Assembly: GCF_025628885.1 (NCBI RefSeq)
Contig: NZ_JAOTIF010000026.1
Span: 26,056-90,055, forward strand
DNA: 64,000 nucleotides
Origin: Paraflavisolibacter caeni
GTDB lineage: Bacteria > Bacteroidota > Bacteroidia > Chitinophagales > Chitinophagaceae
Direction of reading: 5' to 3'
Below, in pieces: positions 53,522 through 63,501 of this stretch. The notes under the pieces were generated by a model, which did no database searches, was not told the DNA's origin, and saw only the letters and a program-made list of their open reading frames with translations. A program made the translations under genes and the position numbers. Every line of letters starts with the position of its first letter. Position 1 is the stretch's first letter.

Positions 53522-55105
53522 CTATTCTCCCGATGTTTTAGCCGTCAGCGTTGATATTTCCTCAGTAACAGAGTTATCTTTTACAACAGGAGTTTTAACA
53601 TACTTGAAATTATTCCCACTCATTGTAATTCCTTTAGTTTTTGCCCCATTCAACTTTAAGAATACATCAGTACCATTTACAGGGAATGAATTATAAATAA
53701 AAGCATCTGTTACATTGTTCAGTTGCACAACCGGCGTACCAGCAAGTGGGGTAAAGGTTTTGACCCCTTCAATTTCCATGCGGTTCACTTCCTCAGCATT
53801 TATAGAAGAACCAATAGTCGTGTTGATTTGGACATTATGGAATTCTATATTTTTTGCTTGTTTGATGGTGAAACCAGTTTTTCCATTAATGTTGATGTTG
53901 TTGAAAGTTATGTTCTCAATAGGCATCTCTTCCAGTCCATTTATATAACCGGCTTGGTTAACTTCGGCAGTAATATCACTGAAATGAATATTACGGAATT
54001 GTGGTGTTCTTGAAGATACTGGCTCGGGCTGCGTTTTAGCATATTGCATATCCAGCACAATAGCTTGCTCGCGGATATTTTTCATAATAATATTGTCCAC
54101 CCGGATCTCCTCTACTACCCCACCACGTCCCCTGGCAGTCTTGATGCGGATACCACGATCGGTACCGTCGAAAACACAGTTAGAAATAGTGATCTTTTTT
54201 ACACCACCAGACATCTCGCTACCAATCACTACGCCACCATGTCCAGACAGCATAGTGCAATTGGTAATGGTATAATTCTCAGCAGGTGCAGCCATTTTAC
54301 GGCCTGCAGAATCTTTACCTGATTTGATCGTAATACAGTCATCTCCTACACTTATATGGCAATTTGAAATGTGCACATACCTACAAGACTCTGGATTGAT
54401 ACCATCAGTATTTGGTGAGTGTGGGTTATTAATGGTCACACCTTCCACTGTAACGTTTTCACAGAATTCAGGATTCACTGTCCAGAATGGAGAATTAATG
54501 ATGGTGATGCCCTCGATCAAAACATTCTTGCAATACATGGGTTGAATGAATGGAGGACGCAAAAAGCCACGTTCTACCCAACCTTTTAAATCAGGCCTCA
54601 GAATATTCTGATTTAAGCGATCAAACTCTAATTGCCATTTGGTGCGGGGATTCTTTTCATTATAACCTTCAGAAAAATCCCACCATTTTTTTCCATGACC
54701 ATTAATTAATCCACGGCCACGAATTGAGATGTTTTCAGCTTTATAGGCATAAAACAGTGGTGAGAAGTTGGTGACATCAGTTCCCTCCCAACGCGATGGT
54801 ACCATTGGCAGGTAATCATCAAAATTATTGCTGAAGTGTAACTCAGCACCAGCATCAATGAATATGGTAATGTTGCTCTTCAAATGAATAGGACCGGTAA
54901 GGTATTTACCAGCTGGAAAATAAACAGTTCCACCGCCTGCTTTGGATGCTGCATCGATTGCCTTTTTAATGGCATCAGTTGCGATTTTACTACTATCGTT
55001 TTTAGCGCCATATTTTAAAACGTTATAGTAAGATTGAGCTTTAACACTGACAATAGAGAATACAAATGCAAGACAGATAGCTAAAGTTGTTTGATGCAGC
55101 TTCAT
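53522..55105 (-). CDS. GH28 family polygalacturonase-like exported enzyme
   Basis: 527 aa with a signal peptide (CLAFVFSIVSVKAQ). The right-handed beta helix opens with NVLKYGAKNDS. The GH28 catalytic residues are intact: D234 in NTDG, D255 and D256 in GDDC, and H289 in GHGG, then the substrate-binding RIKTARGRGG. It cleaves galacturonic-acid linkages in pectin by inversion, as an endo- or exo-enzyme. It overlaps no gene and is 14 bp from the DUF5060 gene. Confidence 0.95.
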   Translation of the reverse strand: MKLHQTTLAICLAFVFSIVSVKAQSYYNVLKYGAKNDSSKIATDAIKKAIDAASKAGGGTVYFPAGKYLTGPIHLKSNITIFIDAGAELHFSNNFDDYLPMVPSRWEGTDVTNFSPLFYAYKAENISIRGRGLINGHGKKWWDFSEGYNEKNPRTKWQLEFDRLNQNILRPDLKGWVERGFLRPPFIQPMYCKNVLIEGITIINSPFWTVNPEFCENVTVEGVTINNPHSPNTDGINPESCRYVHISNCHISVGDDCITIKSGKDSAGRKMAAPAENYTITNCTMLSGHGGVVIGSEMSGGVKKITISNCVFDGTDRGIRIKTARGRGGVVEEIRVDNIIMKNIREQAIVLDMQYAKTQPEPVSSRTPQFRNIHFSDITAEVNQAGYINGLEEMPIENITFNNININGKTGFTIKQAKNIEFHNVQINTTIGSSINAEEVNRMEIEGVKTFTPLAGTPVVQLNNVTDAFIYNSFPVNGTDVFLKLNGAKTKGITMSGNNFKYVKTPVVKDNSVTEEISTLTAKTSGE

Positions 55106-55182
55106 TGCTGATTTTAATTAATTATAAATGAAATATTTAAATACTAAAACCTATGAGCATAAGTGCTGTATAGTTTTGGGGG

Positions 55183-56742
55183 TTACAATTTTGCTGTAAC
55201 AGCTTTCAGTTTTTTCCCTTTGTAAATCTCTTTACCATCTGCATAAATATAGAAGCCCTTCCCCTTTCCGTATTTATGCCCATCTTTATCCCAGAAAATA
55301 GTCAATAATTTACCATGGTAAGGTACTTTGTCGAGGTAAAACCAATCCCACTTACCTTCAGGAATTAAAGGCTGAACCTTCAATACATTATCTGCTCTTG
55401 GTTTTAAGCCAATCAAATCATTAATAATGAGATCTGCGAATGAGGAGTGATTATAATAGCTGCTCCTTGGATTATCTCCCTTTAACCATTCGCCGTTCTT
55501 TTCATCCTGGTATTCCCCAAGGTAAGGTAATCCCCTCTTTTGATGCGACCATGCATAAGTATACAATTCGTCATAAAAAACCTCAGGAGTCATTTTCCCT
55601 TTATGCTTGTATTGTGTAAGCAGATTAGACAGTCCTTTTAATGTTTGCGTAGTGGCAAAAGGCCAAATAGCGCCATCCCATTCACAGCCGTGACCTGTAC
55701 CATGCGTGCGGAAAAGTGGGTGCCTTCTTTCAGCAGTAGTTAAACCCCATGGGGCGTCGAACCCTGCAGTATCAATAATCTGATCCCACTGTGCAGCATA
55801 TTTCTTTTCATCGTCAGGAAGGTTGAAATACCATGGAATAAAATCAATAGCTTCCCTGGCATCACAAAGGTTTCCATTTTCGTACTGAGCTTTGAAGAAG
55901 GAAGCAGTGTCATCCCAAAGCTGCTGCTGCACCAATGCTTTTAGGTCAGTAGCTTTCTGATTATATTTCTTTTGCAGTGTATCATTGCCAACAATAGCTG
56001 CCATCTTAGCCATTGCCACGGCATTCCCATACATATAACTATTGATGGTCGGACGCACATTTTTTTGCTTTCTTGATCCACTGATTGATTCTTCCATAGC
56101 ATCCCTCACATCAAATTGCCAGAACATTTTATTCGGTAAGCCTTTTTCGGCTTCCCATTGCATATAGTCTTCGTTCAGTGTCAATAGAATGTCCTGTACA
56201 TATTTCTGGTCCTGAGTTACCAGATACCAGTTGTAAACTGCATTTTGCAACCAACTGCTAAAGGCATGAAGATGTGGCTTTGGAGTTTTCTTATCTACAT
56301 AGAGCCAGAATGAAATATAATCCTTCATATACTCAGACTTACGCAACCAGCGACCCTCATATATATGGTGTCCAAGTGCACTGCTTACTGTGTTGTATTT
56401 GCCGGCATGATTAACAGGCGTGATAAATTCAGTGAATACAAATCCATCCGGAGTTTGCTTGAGATGCTTGCGAACACACCACCAACGATAATAATATATC
56501 TTTTCCAGAACACTATCAGGACATTCAAAAAGTGGCACATTGTTCGATAGCCACTGAAACGCCTGATCATTGGGTACAAAGTTTTGAACAGTTTCCGTGT
56601 CAATAGAATTAAAATAATCGGAATAATTCTTCAACTTACTTATAGAGAACGAGGCCTGGCTGCTCACCTGAGCGAGACCGGAGGTACCTTGTAAAACTGT
56701 GAAAAAAAGTACTAATGTTTTAAAAGAAAATAACTGCTTCAT
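55183..56742 (-). CDS. Exported (alpha/alpha)6-barrel glycoside hydrolase (MGH1/GH63-like)
   Basis: 519 aa with a signal peptide (GTSGLAQ). Helix-rich throughout: YYYRWWCVRKHLKQT, YIHD-like DILLTLNEDYMQWEAEKGLP, and the CEWDGAIWPFATTQTLKGLS helix that matches the substrate-contact region of GH63/MGH1-type barrels. Residues about 440-519 are a small C-terminal beta domain. The fold is clear but the exact GH family and the linkage it cuts are not. It lies 77 bp upstream of GH28 in the same operon. Confidence 0.75.
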   Translation of the reverse strand: MKQLFSFKTLVLFFTVLQGTSGLAQVSSQASFSISKLKNYSDYFNSIDTETVQNFVPNDQAFQWLSNNVPLFECPDSVLEKIYYYRWWCVRKHLKQTPDGFVFTEFITPVNHAGKYNTVSSALGHHIYEGRWLRKSEYMKDYISFWLYVDKKTPKPHLHAFSSWLQNAVYNWYLVTQDQKYVQDILLTLNEDYMQWEAEKGLPNKMFWQFDVRDAMEESISGSRKQKNVRPTINSYMYGNAVAMAKMAAIVGNDTLQKKYNQKATDLKALVQQQLWDDTASFFKAQYENGNLCDAREAIDFIPWYFNLPDDEKKYAAQWDQIIDTAGFDAPWGLTTAERRHPLFRTHGTGHGCEWDGAIWPFATTQTLKGLSNLLTQYKHKGKMTPEVFYDELYTYAWSHQKRGLPYLGEYQDEKNGEWLKGDNPRSSYYNHSSFADLIINDLIGLKPRADNVLKVQPLIPEGKWDWFYLDKVPYHGKLLTIFWDKDGHKYGKGKGFYIYADGKEIYKGKKLKAVTAKL

Positions 56743-56996
56743 TTATAATTATAATTCAAAAATGTTTTCGTCAGCTTTCTATTCAAAACCACAACAAAAC
56801 CAGCTTCCTCGGTTCTACAAAGAAGAATCTTTTTGAACCAATACCGCTATTATTTTTGTTAAGATTGAATGTTCTACCGTCCAATTAAGCCATTTAGTAA
56901 TATCAGGCATCAATCTGCTCATATTGTCCATCCTCATCAATTGCAATTTCTGAATGCCTCCAAAATAACTTTTAAATATTTACATCACCCTAACCA

Positions 56997-58454
56997 TTAA
57001 AGGTTGTGATTTTCCATCTCAATTCTTACCACACTGGCTAAGTCAGAAGGCATGCGCGTTTTTTGAGGCAATATGAATGATAAACCATTATTATCCTGAT
57101 TAAAATTGCAATTTGTTATAGCCTTAAGTCCTAATAGTTCAACTTTCTTAACTGTTCCTTTCAAAGTTTCCTTTGTCAATCCGGTAAGTTGAATCAATAG
57201 ATCTTCTGAAGATCTATTATCGCCAGGCTTCACAGCTGCAGGCCACTCCGGAAATATTGCATATACTATATTTCCCTTTCTTGTGTAATAGACATTAATG
57301 CCATCAGGCAATGATTGGTGGGATATGACAAAAGGTCTTGTATTATAGATCGCCTCACCATATGACCATAACCATACGCCAACGTTGGCCACCACATCTT
57401 TTTGATCTTGCGGGAATGTCCCATCTGACTTTGGAGAAAGATTCAAAAGCATTTGACCATTATTGCTGACTACCTCGATCAATTTATGTATGATGTCTTT
57501 GGCCGTGCGGATCTTCATTCCTTCAACATAACCCCATGAATAATGGTAACCTGTCCCAATCGCATAATCACACAACCAGGGCTTAGCAATTATTGAATCA
57601 GGATTGCTGTTCTCATGGTCCAGCATGCCAACTTCTGAAGGCATATCATGATTCTTATAGGTAACAATTACTTCCTGGTTTCTTTTACGGGCATCATTGA
57701 AGTAATGCGCCAGGTAATTTTGCTGATATTGTTCAGGAACCTGATCCATGTATGCATCAAAATACATGATGTCCGGATGGTACTTATCAACCACTTCATT
57801 GCACTTGTCCTGCCACATTTTCAACCAACGCTCATGCGGCATCAGGCACCCATATAATTTGGCATATTTGGGATTGTTTGCAGCCCAGTCTGGCTTTACC
57901 TTGACATAAGTGTAATTAATTTCATGATGTAAGGAAGTAAAGAACTTCATGCTCCTTTTTCGCACAGCCTTTTCCAATTCGCCAATAATATCACGGTGAG
58001 GCCCCATATTTTTTGCATTGAATGGAGTAAACTTGCTGTCCCACATAGAAAAACCATCATGATGTTCCGCTACAGTACCAGCAAACCTGGCACCACTTTT
58101 CTTGAATAGGTCAGCCCATTGGTCTGCATTAAAGTTTTCACCTTTGAACTGAGGTATAAAATCATGGTAACCAAACTTTGATAAGGGACCGTACAATGCT
58201 TCATGCCTGCGGTGCACACCATGTTTATCATGACCGGTATCCTGGTGCATGTAATAATAATACTGTTCATTGTCATAAGCAGGAACAGAATACACCCCCC
58301 AGTGCGTATAAATGCCAAACTTGGCATCTCGGATCCATTCGGGTACTTCATTGTGTTTGGCTAAAGATTGCCAGTTGGGTTGGTAGGTTTCTTTCTGAGC
58401 AAATGCAGAAGATACAATCGTTAGTAACAATATTGTTGCTTTCAGAGCCCTCAT
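56997..58454 (-). CDS. GH29 family alpha-L-fucosidase
   Basis: 485 aa from the ATG at 58454 (an in-frame ATG at 58478 adds eight residues before the signal peptide LLLTIVSSAFAQ). GH29 landmarks: WIRDAKFGIYTHWGVYSVPA, AEHHDGFSMWDSKFT, and D233 in IMYFDAYM as the nucleophile. It is a retaining exo-fucosidase, predicted periplasmic. It follows SusD after a strong terminator and 257 bp, so it may have its own promoter or be attenuated relative to susCD. Confidence 0.95.
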   Translation of the reverse strand: MRALKATILLLTIVSSAFAQKETYQPNWQSLAKHNEVPEWIRDAKFGIYTHWGVYSVPAYDNEQYYYYMHQDTGHDKHGVHRRHEALYGPLSKFGYHDFIPQFKGENFNADQWADLFKKSGARFAGTVAEHHDGFSMWDSKFTPFNAKNMGPHRDIIGELEKAVRKRSMKFFTSLHHEINYTYVKVKPDWAANNPKYAKLYGCLMPHERWLKMWQDKCNEVVDKYHPDIMYFDAYMDQVPEQYQQNYLAHYFNDARKRNQEVIVTYKNHDMPSEVGMLDHENSNPDSIIAKPWLCDYAIGTGYHYSWGYVEGMKIRTAKDIIHKLIEVVSNNGQMLLNLSPKSDGTFPQDQKDVVANVGVWLWSYGEAIYNTRPFVISHQSLPDGINVYYTRKGNIVYAIFPEWPAAVKPGDNRSSEDLLIQLTGLTKETLKGTVKKVELLGLKAITNCNFNQDNNGLSFILPQKTRMPSDLASVVRIEMENHNL

Positions 58455-58640
58455 ATTAATATTAATGATTTGAGACATATGGCAAAAAAATGGGGAAGAG
58501 GAAAACCAATTCCCCGCACACTATAATTGCTGTATGAAAATGACTATGTACACCATTAAATTATGGGTGCATAAAGTTCGAATTTCACCCAAATAGAACA
58601 ATATAAAAATCAACTATATTGATGGATTATATGATTATAT

Positions 58641-58682
58641 ACAAAACTGGCCACCTCTATAATTTGAGGTGGCCAGTTTTGT
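58641..58682 (-). terminator. Strong terminator between susD and the hydrolase genes of the PUL
   Basis: A perfect 17-bp stem ACAAAACTGGCCACCTC / GAGGTGGCCAGTTTTGT with an 8-nt loop; on the minus strand it ends in TTTTGT. It lies 30 bp after the stop of susD. It should end or attenuate the susCD transcript. Confidence 0.88.
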
Positions 58683-58711
58683 ATTTGACTTATACGGAAT
58701 TGGAAAGTCGA

Positions 58712-60445
58712 TTAATTATATCCCGGTGTTTGCCCAAATTCCTGTCCGTTGACCAGGGCATCTATTTCATTCTGGGGAACCGGCCTTGTTAAGTGATACT
58801 CCTGTACAGCCGTAATGTCAAGGTTGTACTGATGAATACGAGGCACCAGTTGACGTGTACGTTTGAGATCAAACCAGCGCATATGTTCACCAGCAAATTC
58901 TCTTGCTCTTTCATCTAATATAAAATCAAGCGTTACCTGATCCGGGGTTATCTGCATATCTGTTATCTTACCAGGCTTTGCGGCTCTTGTTCTTAATACA
59001 TTGATATAGTTCGCTGCTTCTGATTTATTGCTAAGTTGGAATTCAGCTTCAGCAGCTATCATATACATTTCAGCCAGGCGAATAACAAAAATATCATTAT
59101 AGCCAGGTTGCGCGTTTGGACCTGTTGTTGGCGTAGCGGCCCTGTTTGGATCATCGAACTTTTTAAGCACTACAAAATCATTGCCTTTGATTTTTCCTGT
59201 AGCTGGCTCATAAGTACTATCACGGTCAATGACAACGTAAGGTAATGAAGCTTGATTTGTAATACGCTTCTTAGTTACATATAAAGCTGTATCTTTTCCG
59301 GTTTGCAAAGTCTTACCTAGAACTCCAGCATCCTTTTTATAAGTATTCACATCAGCTTGCGTCCATGTGTAGGCCTTGTTTGTTATATAGGTTTCGCGGA
59401 ATGAACCTTCATAACGGGCATCTATATCGTCGTTATAAAAATCAAGTAGAGCCAATGTAGGCATGAGCCGGCGTTGGTTGTCGTTGCCATATTCAAAACT
59501 CAGTTGCAAGCCTGGCTTGGAAGAATAAGGTGATAGGTACCACATGTGCAAACGGTTGGCATTATTGTCATAATTAGAAGTCTGATAGTTCTTCAATGAA
59601 TTGCTGATCGTATACAATGCCTCTTTATTCTTTTTATTGTTGGCAGGTTTCCATAGATCTGCATAATTAGCCCACAGGTCTACACCAAATTCTGCCTTTC
59701 TGTCTATTACTTCTATAGCTGTGTTTCTTGCCTTTGTAAAAAAATCTTGTGCCTCTGCTCCTTGTGAATAATACGCCCTGGACAAGTAAGCTCTTGCTAA
59801 AAGACCTAAAGCAGATTTCTTAGTGGCCCGGCTATATTCATCTCCCCATGCATTGGGCAGATTCGCAGCTGCGTACTGGAGATCATCAAAAATGAGATTA
59901 TAAAAATCCTGCACAGAACTTCTTACAGCTGTCAGCTCCGCACTTTGGGTTTCAGTAGTTCTCAACATCACGCCTCCCCAGGTTTCTACTACATGCCAGT
60001 AGTAAAAAGCACGGAGAAAACGCAATTCGGCTAAACGCTTATTCCTTTCAGTTGAATCAGTAAAGCCGGCCTGGTCAATGTGATTAATACCAGCATTCGT
60101 CATATTGATTCCTTTCCAAAGCGTTGCCCATGCATTGCGCATAGTGCCGCTTGCAGATGGGGTAAAGTTTTCGTAACGAGTCAACTGATTGGCAAAGTTT
60201 GCTTTTTGCTGATTGAACCATAAATCAGTTCCGGCTTCACTCATTAAAATGCCGTCTTCTTTGCCATACCAGGCCCGCTGCTCGGAATAGGCTCCGTTCA
60301 CATTGGTAATAAACCCTTGAGGTGTGGTCCAGGTTGCGTCAGCGGTTGGATTACTTGGGTTGTATTCATCAAGTTTTTTGCATGAGTAAATGCCAACAAT
60401 ACTAATTGCGGCTATGCAAAAAGAAATATATTTTGAAAAGTTCAT
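58712..60445 (-). CDS. SusD/RagB-family nutrient-binding outer-membrane lipoprotein
   Basis: 577 aa from the ATG at 60445. MNFSKYISFCIAAISIVGIYSCKK ends in a lipobox Cys in the signal sequence. SusD_RagB landmarks: LRFLRAFYYWHVVETWGGV, SRATKKSALGLLARAYLS, FDLKRTRQLVP, and YNLDITAVQEYHLTRPVPQN near the end. It caps the SusC transporter and binds glycan at the surface. It lies 29 bp after susC. Confidence 0.95.
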   Translation of the reverse strand: MNFSKYISFCIAAISIVGIYSCKKLDEYNPSNPTADATWTTPQGFITNVNGAYSEQRAWYGKEDGILMSEAGTDLWFNQQKANFANQLTRYENFTPSASGTMRNAWATLWKGINMTNAGINHIDQAGFTDSTERNKRLAELRFLRAFYYWHVVETWGGVMLRTTETQSAELTAVRSSVQDFYNLIFDDLQYAAANLPNAWGDEYSRATKKSALGLLARAYLSRAYYSQGAEAQDFFTKARNTAIEVIDRKAEFGVDLWANYADLWKPANNKKNKEALYTISNSLKNYQTSNYDNNANRLHMWYLSPYSSKPGLQLSFEYGNDNQRRLMPTLALLDFYNDDIDARYEGSFRETYITNKAYTWTQADVNTYKKDAGVLGKTLQTGKDTALYVTKKRITNQASLPYVVIDRDSTYEPATGKIKGNDFVVLKKFDDPNRAATPTTGPNAQPGYNDIFVIRLAEMYMIAAEAEFQLSNKSEAANYINVLRTRAAKPGKITDMQITPDQVTLDFILDERAREFAGEHMRWFDLKRTRQLVPRIHQYNLDITAVQEYHLTRPVPQNEIDALVNGQEFGQTPGYN

Positions 60446-60474
60446 GATTATCATTCAGTTTTTAATCAATTAAT

Positions 60475-63400
60475 TTAGAAATCCAGGTTCACGCCAAATA
60501 CAAATTGTCTGCTCAATGGTGTTGACTCAGCACCACCTCTTTCAGGATCATAATCTTTGATTAAATGACTTTTTGCAATTGTAAGGATGTTAGAGCCAGT
60601 TGCATAAACCCTTACACTTTCAGCAAAAACCTTTTTGGTAAGAGCTTTGGGCAATGTATAGCCCAATGTAACGTTCCTGATCTTAAAGTAAGAACCATCT
60701 ACAAAGGTCAATGTCTGGTAACCATTAATACTGCTGATGACTGCACCCTTCTTAGGACGAGGGAAATCATTGGTCGGATTTTCAGGAGTCCAGTAATCGA
60801 TCATTGCAGGTCCGTTGCCTTCACCTGAAGGGTTATATCTTCCCAGGAACTCAGCGTTGATCATTTGGCCATAACGTACGAATAGAAATATACCGAGGTC
60901 AAAGCCTTTATAACGGAAGTTATTTTGCAAACCTGCAACGAACTTAGGCACAGCTGCACCAATAAATGTTCTGTCACTTGTATTAATGATAGAATCACCA
61001 TTGATGTCTTTCATCTTGATATCGCCAGGTTGGAAAGGTGTATTGCCAAACTTATATTTCGAGGCCTCATCTGCTTCCTTTGTTTGCCAGATACCCAACT
61101 TTTCATATGTATAGAAAGAGTTGATGGGGCGACCAAGCAGTAATGACATTGTCTCAGGAGTAGCCGAAGAAATAATGTCTTTTCCATTAACTAACTTGGT
61201 GATCTCTTCTTTGTTTTTAGTAAAAGTCAAAGTAGTATTCCAATTAAAATCCCTGCCCATTATATTCTGGGAGGTAAGCGCGATTTCTATGCCCCTGTTC
61301 CTGGTTTCACCCACATTCTGGTTCACATCTCGTACACCTGTAGAAGGTGGCAAACTCCTTAAATAAAGAACATCACTTGTTTTTGTCTGATACAAGTCAA
61401 TATTAGCTGCCAGACGGTTTGTGAATAATGAAAAGTCCAGGCCTATGTTAGCAGTTGCAGATTTTTCCCAACCAAGATCAGGACTTGAAATTGTTGGATT
61501 GAAAATATAGGCAGGAGCAACTACATCCCCGAAGCCCATGGTTTGAAACAATAATCCACTTTGGGTTCCATATACAGCAATGCCATAGTTCCCAGAAACA
61601 CCATAACTAAGCCTCATTTTCAGGTTATTGACAAAGTTGATATTGTCCATAAACTTTTCCTGGCTTAGGTTCCATGCAACCGACGCTGATGGGAACGCAT
61701 CCCATTTATGGTCAGGTGCCAAACGCGAAGCACCATCCCAGCGTTGGGTCAGTTGCAACAGGTACTTTCCTTTATAGCTGTAATTGAGCCTTCCGGCATA
61801 GGCAATGTTATTCCAGCCAGTAAAGCCAGAGCTAATCGTTCTGCTGGTGGCATCTGTACTTCCCAAATTATAGAACAGTTGGGAAGGTACAATCTGGTTA
61901 TTACCCGAAGCACTCATGTTATCCAGATCACTCTGAATATATGAAGTAATTCCTGTAAGAGTTACTGAATGGTCATTGAATTCCCTGGTATAAGTAAGAA
62001 TATTATCCCAGTTAATGTACCTGCCGAAACCGGAAGAAACAGATGAAGTGGTAACCTTGGTATTGACTTGCGCCAGTGATGTAGCATCATTGTATATACC
62101 TCTACGGTTATAATTGAAATTGGTTCCTAAATTAGACCGGAAAGTAAGTCCCTTTAGTGGTTTCAAATCAATATATCCATTTGCAGATACACTTGTTCCA
62201 ATATTATTATCACGAGCAATGTAAGGACCTCTTTCGTCTGTAAGCGGGCTTATCCTTGTCGTATTCTTTGGAAGAGGATAAAGGCTAATATTCCCTAAAG
62301 AATCATATGCTTCTCCCAGAGGAGCTATAGAAGTAGCTGTAGACAGAGGATCTCTCCTATTATCTTGTTTGTAATAAGTAACCTGACTCAATAAACCAGT
62401 AGTAAACCATTTGGTAACTTTCTGATCCAGGTTCAGGCGGACATTATAACGGGTGAACTCGTTATTGCGTAACATGCCTTCTTCCTGGAAGATTCCGGCA
62501 GACAAATAGGCTTTAGTTTTGTCATTACCACCTCTGACAGAAACGGTATGGCTTTGCTGATGACCATTCTGATTAACAAGATCAATCCAGTCTACCCATT
62601 GACCAGCCTGAATAGCTTCCCATTCACCATTGTTGGCAAACAGCTTGGCATCATCAGCAGGACTGCTCCATTCACCATTGGCACGCCATGCTTCCCGTCT
62701 TAATTGAATATAATCTTCACCAATCCTTACACCTGGATATTTTGTATAACCATTGGTACCATAGTAACTATCGAAGGAAACTCTTGTTTTGCCCTCAGCT
62801 CCTTTTTTGGTAGTAACTATGATCACACCATTTGCACCTTGCGCACCGTAAATGGCTGTGGCAGATGCATCTTTCAGAACTTCCAGAGACTCTATATCAT
62901 TGGGGTTGATATCATTGATATTACCACCCTGGTAACCATCAATGATGTATAAAGGCTCGTTGGCAATGGATGTAAAAGACCTGTTACCACGAACCCTGAT
63001 ATTGGCGCCTGCACCAGCAGCTCCTGAGCTCCTGGTAATGTCCACACCAGGGACTTTACCCTGGATGGCTTCCACAGCGTTAAAAGTGGGTGTTTGAACA
63101 ACTTCACCTCCTTTTACAGAAAATACCGATCCTGTGAGGTCACGTCTTTTTACCTGGCCATATCCAATGACAACCACCTCATCAAGCTTCTGGCCTGTAT
63201 TTGTCATTGAAATAGTAAGGGAAGTTTGTGTACCAACTTTGATCTCCTGAATGCCAAACCCAACATGGCTAATTACTAGTATTGATTCAGGGGAAGGCAC
63301 TACAATGGAAAAATTGCCTTGTTCATTGGAAAGGGTGTTTGTAGCTGTGTTTTTAACCTGTATACTCACCCCAGCTAATGGCTGTGCATTTTCCTGACTC

Positions 63401-63501
63401 ACAATTTTACCTGTGACTGTCCTTTGCTGTGCGAATAAAGTTGAACTGATGAGAAAGAGAAATAACACCCAAAAGGGTTTGATTTGTCGTTTCAAATACA
63501 T
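60475..63501 (-). CDS. SusC/RagA-family TonB-linked outer-membrane transporter
   Basis: 1008 aa. Signal peptide (LFLISSTLFAQ), then a carboxypeptidase-D-like regulatory domain at about 23-110 (TVTGKIVSQENAQPLAGVSI). The TonB-box region is followed by the plug (VVVIGYGQVKRRDLTGSV, EPLYIIDGYQGGNINDINPN, ASATAIYGAQGANGVIIVTT). The 22-strand barrel ends in FVFGVNLDF with the C-terminal Phe. It imports oligosaccharides with SusD. First gene of the PUL. Confidence 0.96.
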   Translation of the reverse strand: MYLKRQIKPFWVLFLFLISSTLFAQQRTVTGKIVSQENAQPLAGVSIQVKNTATNTLSNEQGNFSIVVPSPESILVISHVGFGIQEIKVGTQTSLTISMTNTGQKLDEVVVIGYGQVKRRDLTGSVFSVKGGEVVQTPTFNAVEAIQGKVPGVDITRSSGAAGAGANIRVRGNRSFTSIANEPLYIIDGYQGGNINDINPNDIESLEVLKDASATAIYGAQGANGVIIVTTKKGAEGKTRVSFDSYYGTNGYTKYPGVRIGEDYIQLRREAWRANGEWSSPADDAKLFANNGEWEAIQAGQWVDWIDLVNQNGHQQSHTVSVRGGNDKTKAYLSAGIFQEEGMLRNNEFTRYNVRLNLDQKVTKWFTTGLLSQVTYYKQDNRRDPLSTATSIAPLGEAYDSLGNISLYPLPKNTTRISPLTDERGPYIARDNNIGTSVSANGYIDLKPLKGLTFRSNLGTNFNYNRRGIYNDATSLAQVNTKVTTSSVSSGFGRYINWDNILTYTREFNDHSVTLTGITSYIQSDLDNMSASGNNQIVPSQLFYNLGSTDATSRTISSGFTGWNNIAYAGRLNYSYKGKYLLQLTQRWDGASRLAPDHKWDAFPSASVAWNLSQEKFMDNINFVNNLKMRLSYGVSGNYGIAVYGTQSGLLFQTMGFGDVVAPAYIFNPTISSPDLGWEKSATANIGLDFSLFTNRLAANIDLYQTKTSDVLYLRSLPPSTGVRDVNQNVGETRNRGIEIALTSQNIMGRDFNWNTTLTFTKNKEEITKLVNGKDIISSATPETMSLLLGRPINSFYTYEKLGIWQTKEADEASKYKFGNTPFQPGDIKMKDINGDSIINTSDRTFIGAAVPKFVAGLQNNFRYKGFDLGIFLFVRYGQMINAEFLGRYNPSGEGNGPAMIDYWTPENPTNDFPRPKKGAVISSINGYQTLTFVDGSYFKIRNVTLGYTLPKALTKKVFAESVRVYATGSNILTIAKSHLIKDYDPERGGAESTPLSRQFVFGVNLDF

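Noticed and set aside
56815..56931. A 38-codon minus-strand ORF (MDNMSRLMPDITKWLNW...) between the GH29 and (alpha/alpha)6 genes
   Set aside because: It reads like a small amphipathic protein, but it has no clear ribosome binding site or known relative; too short to support.
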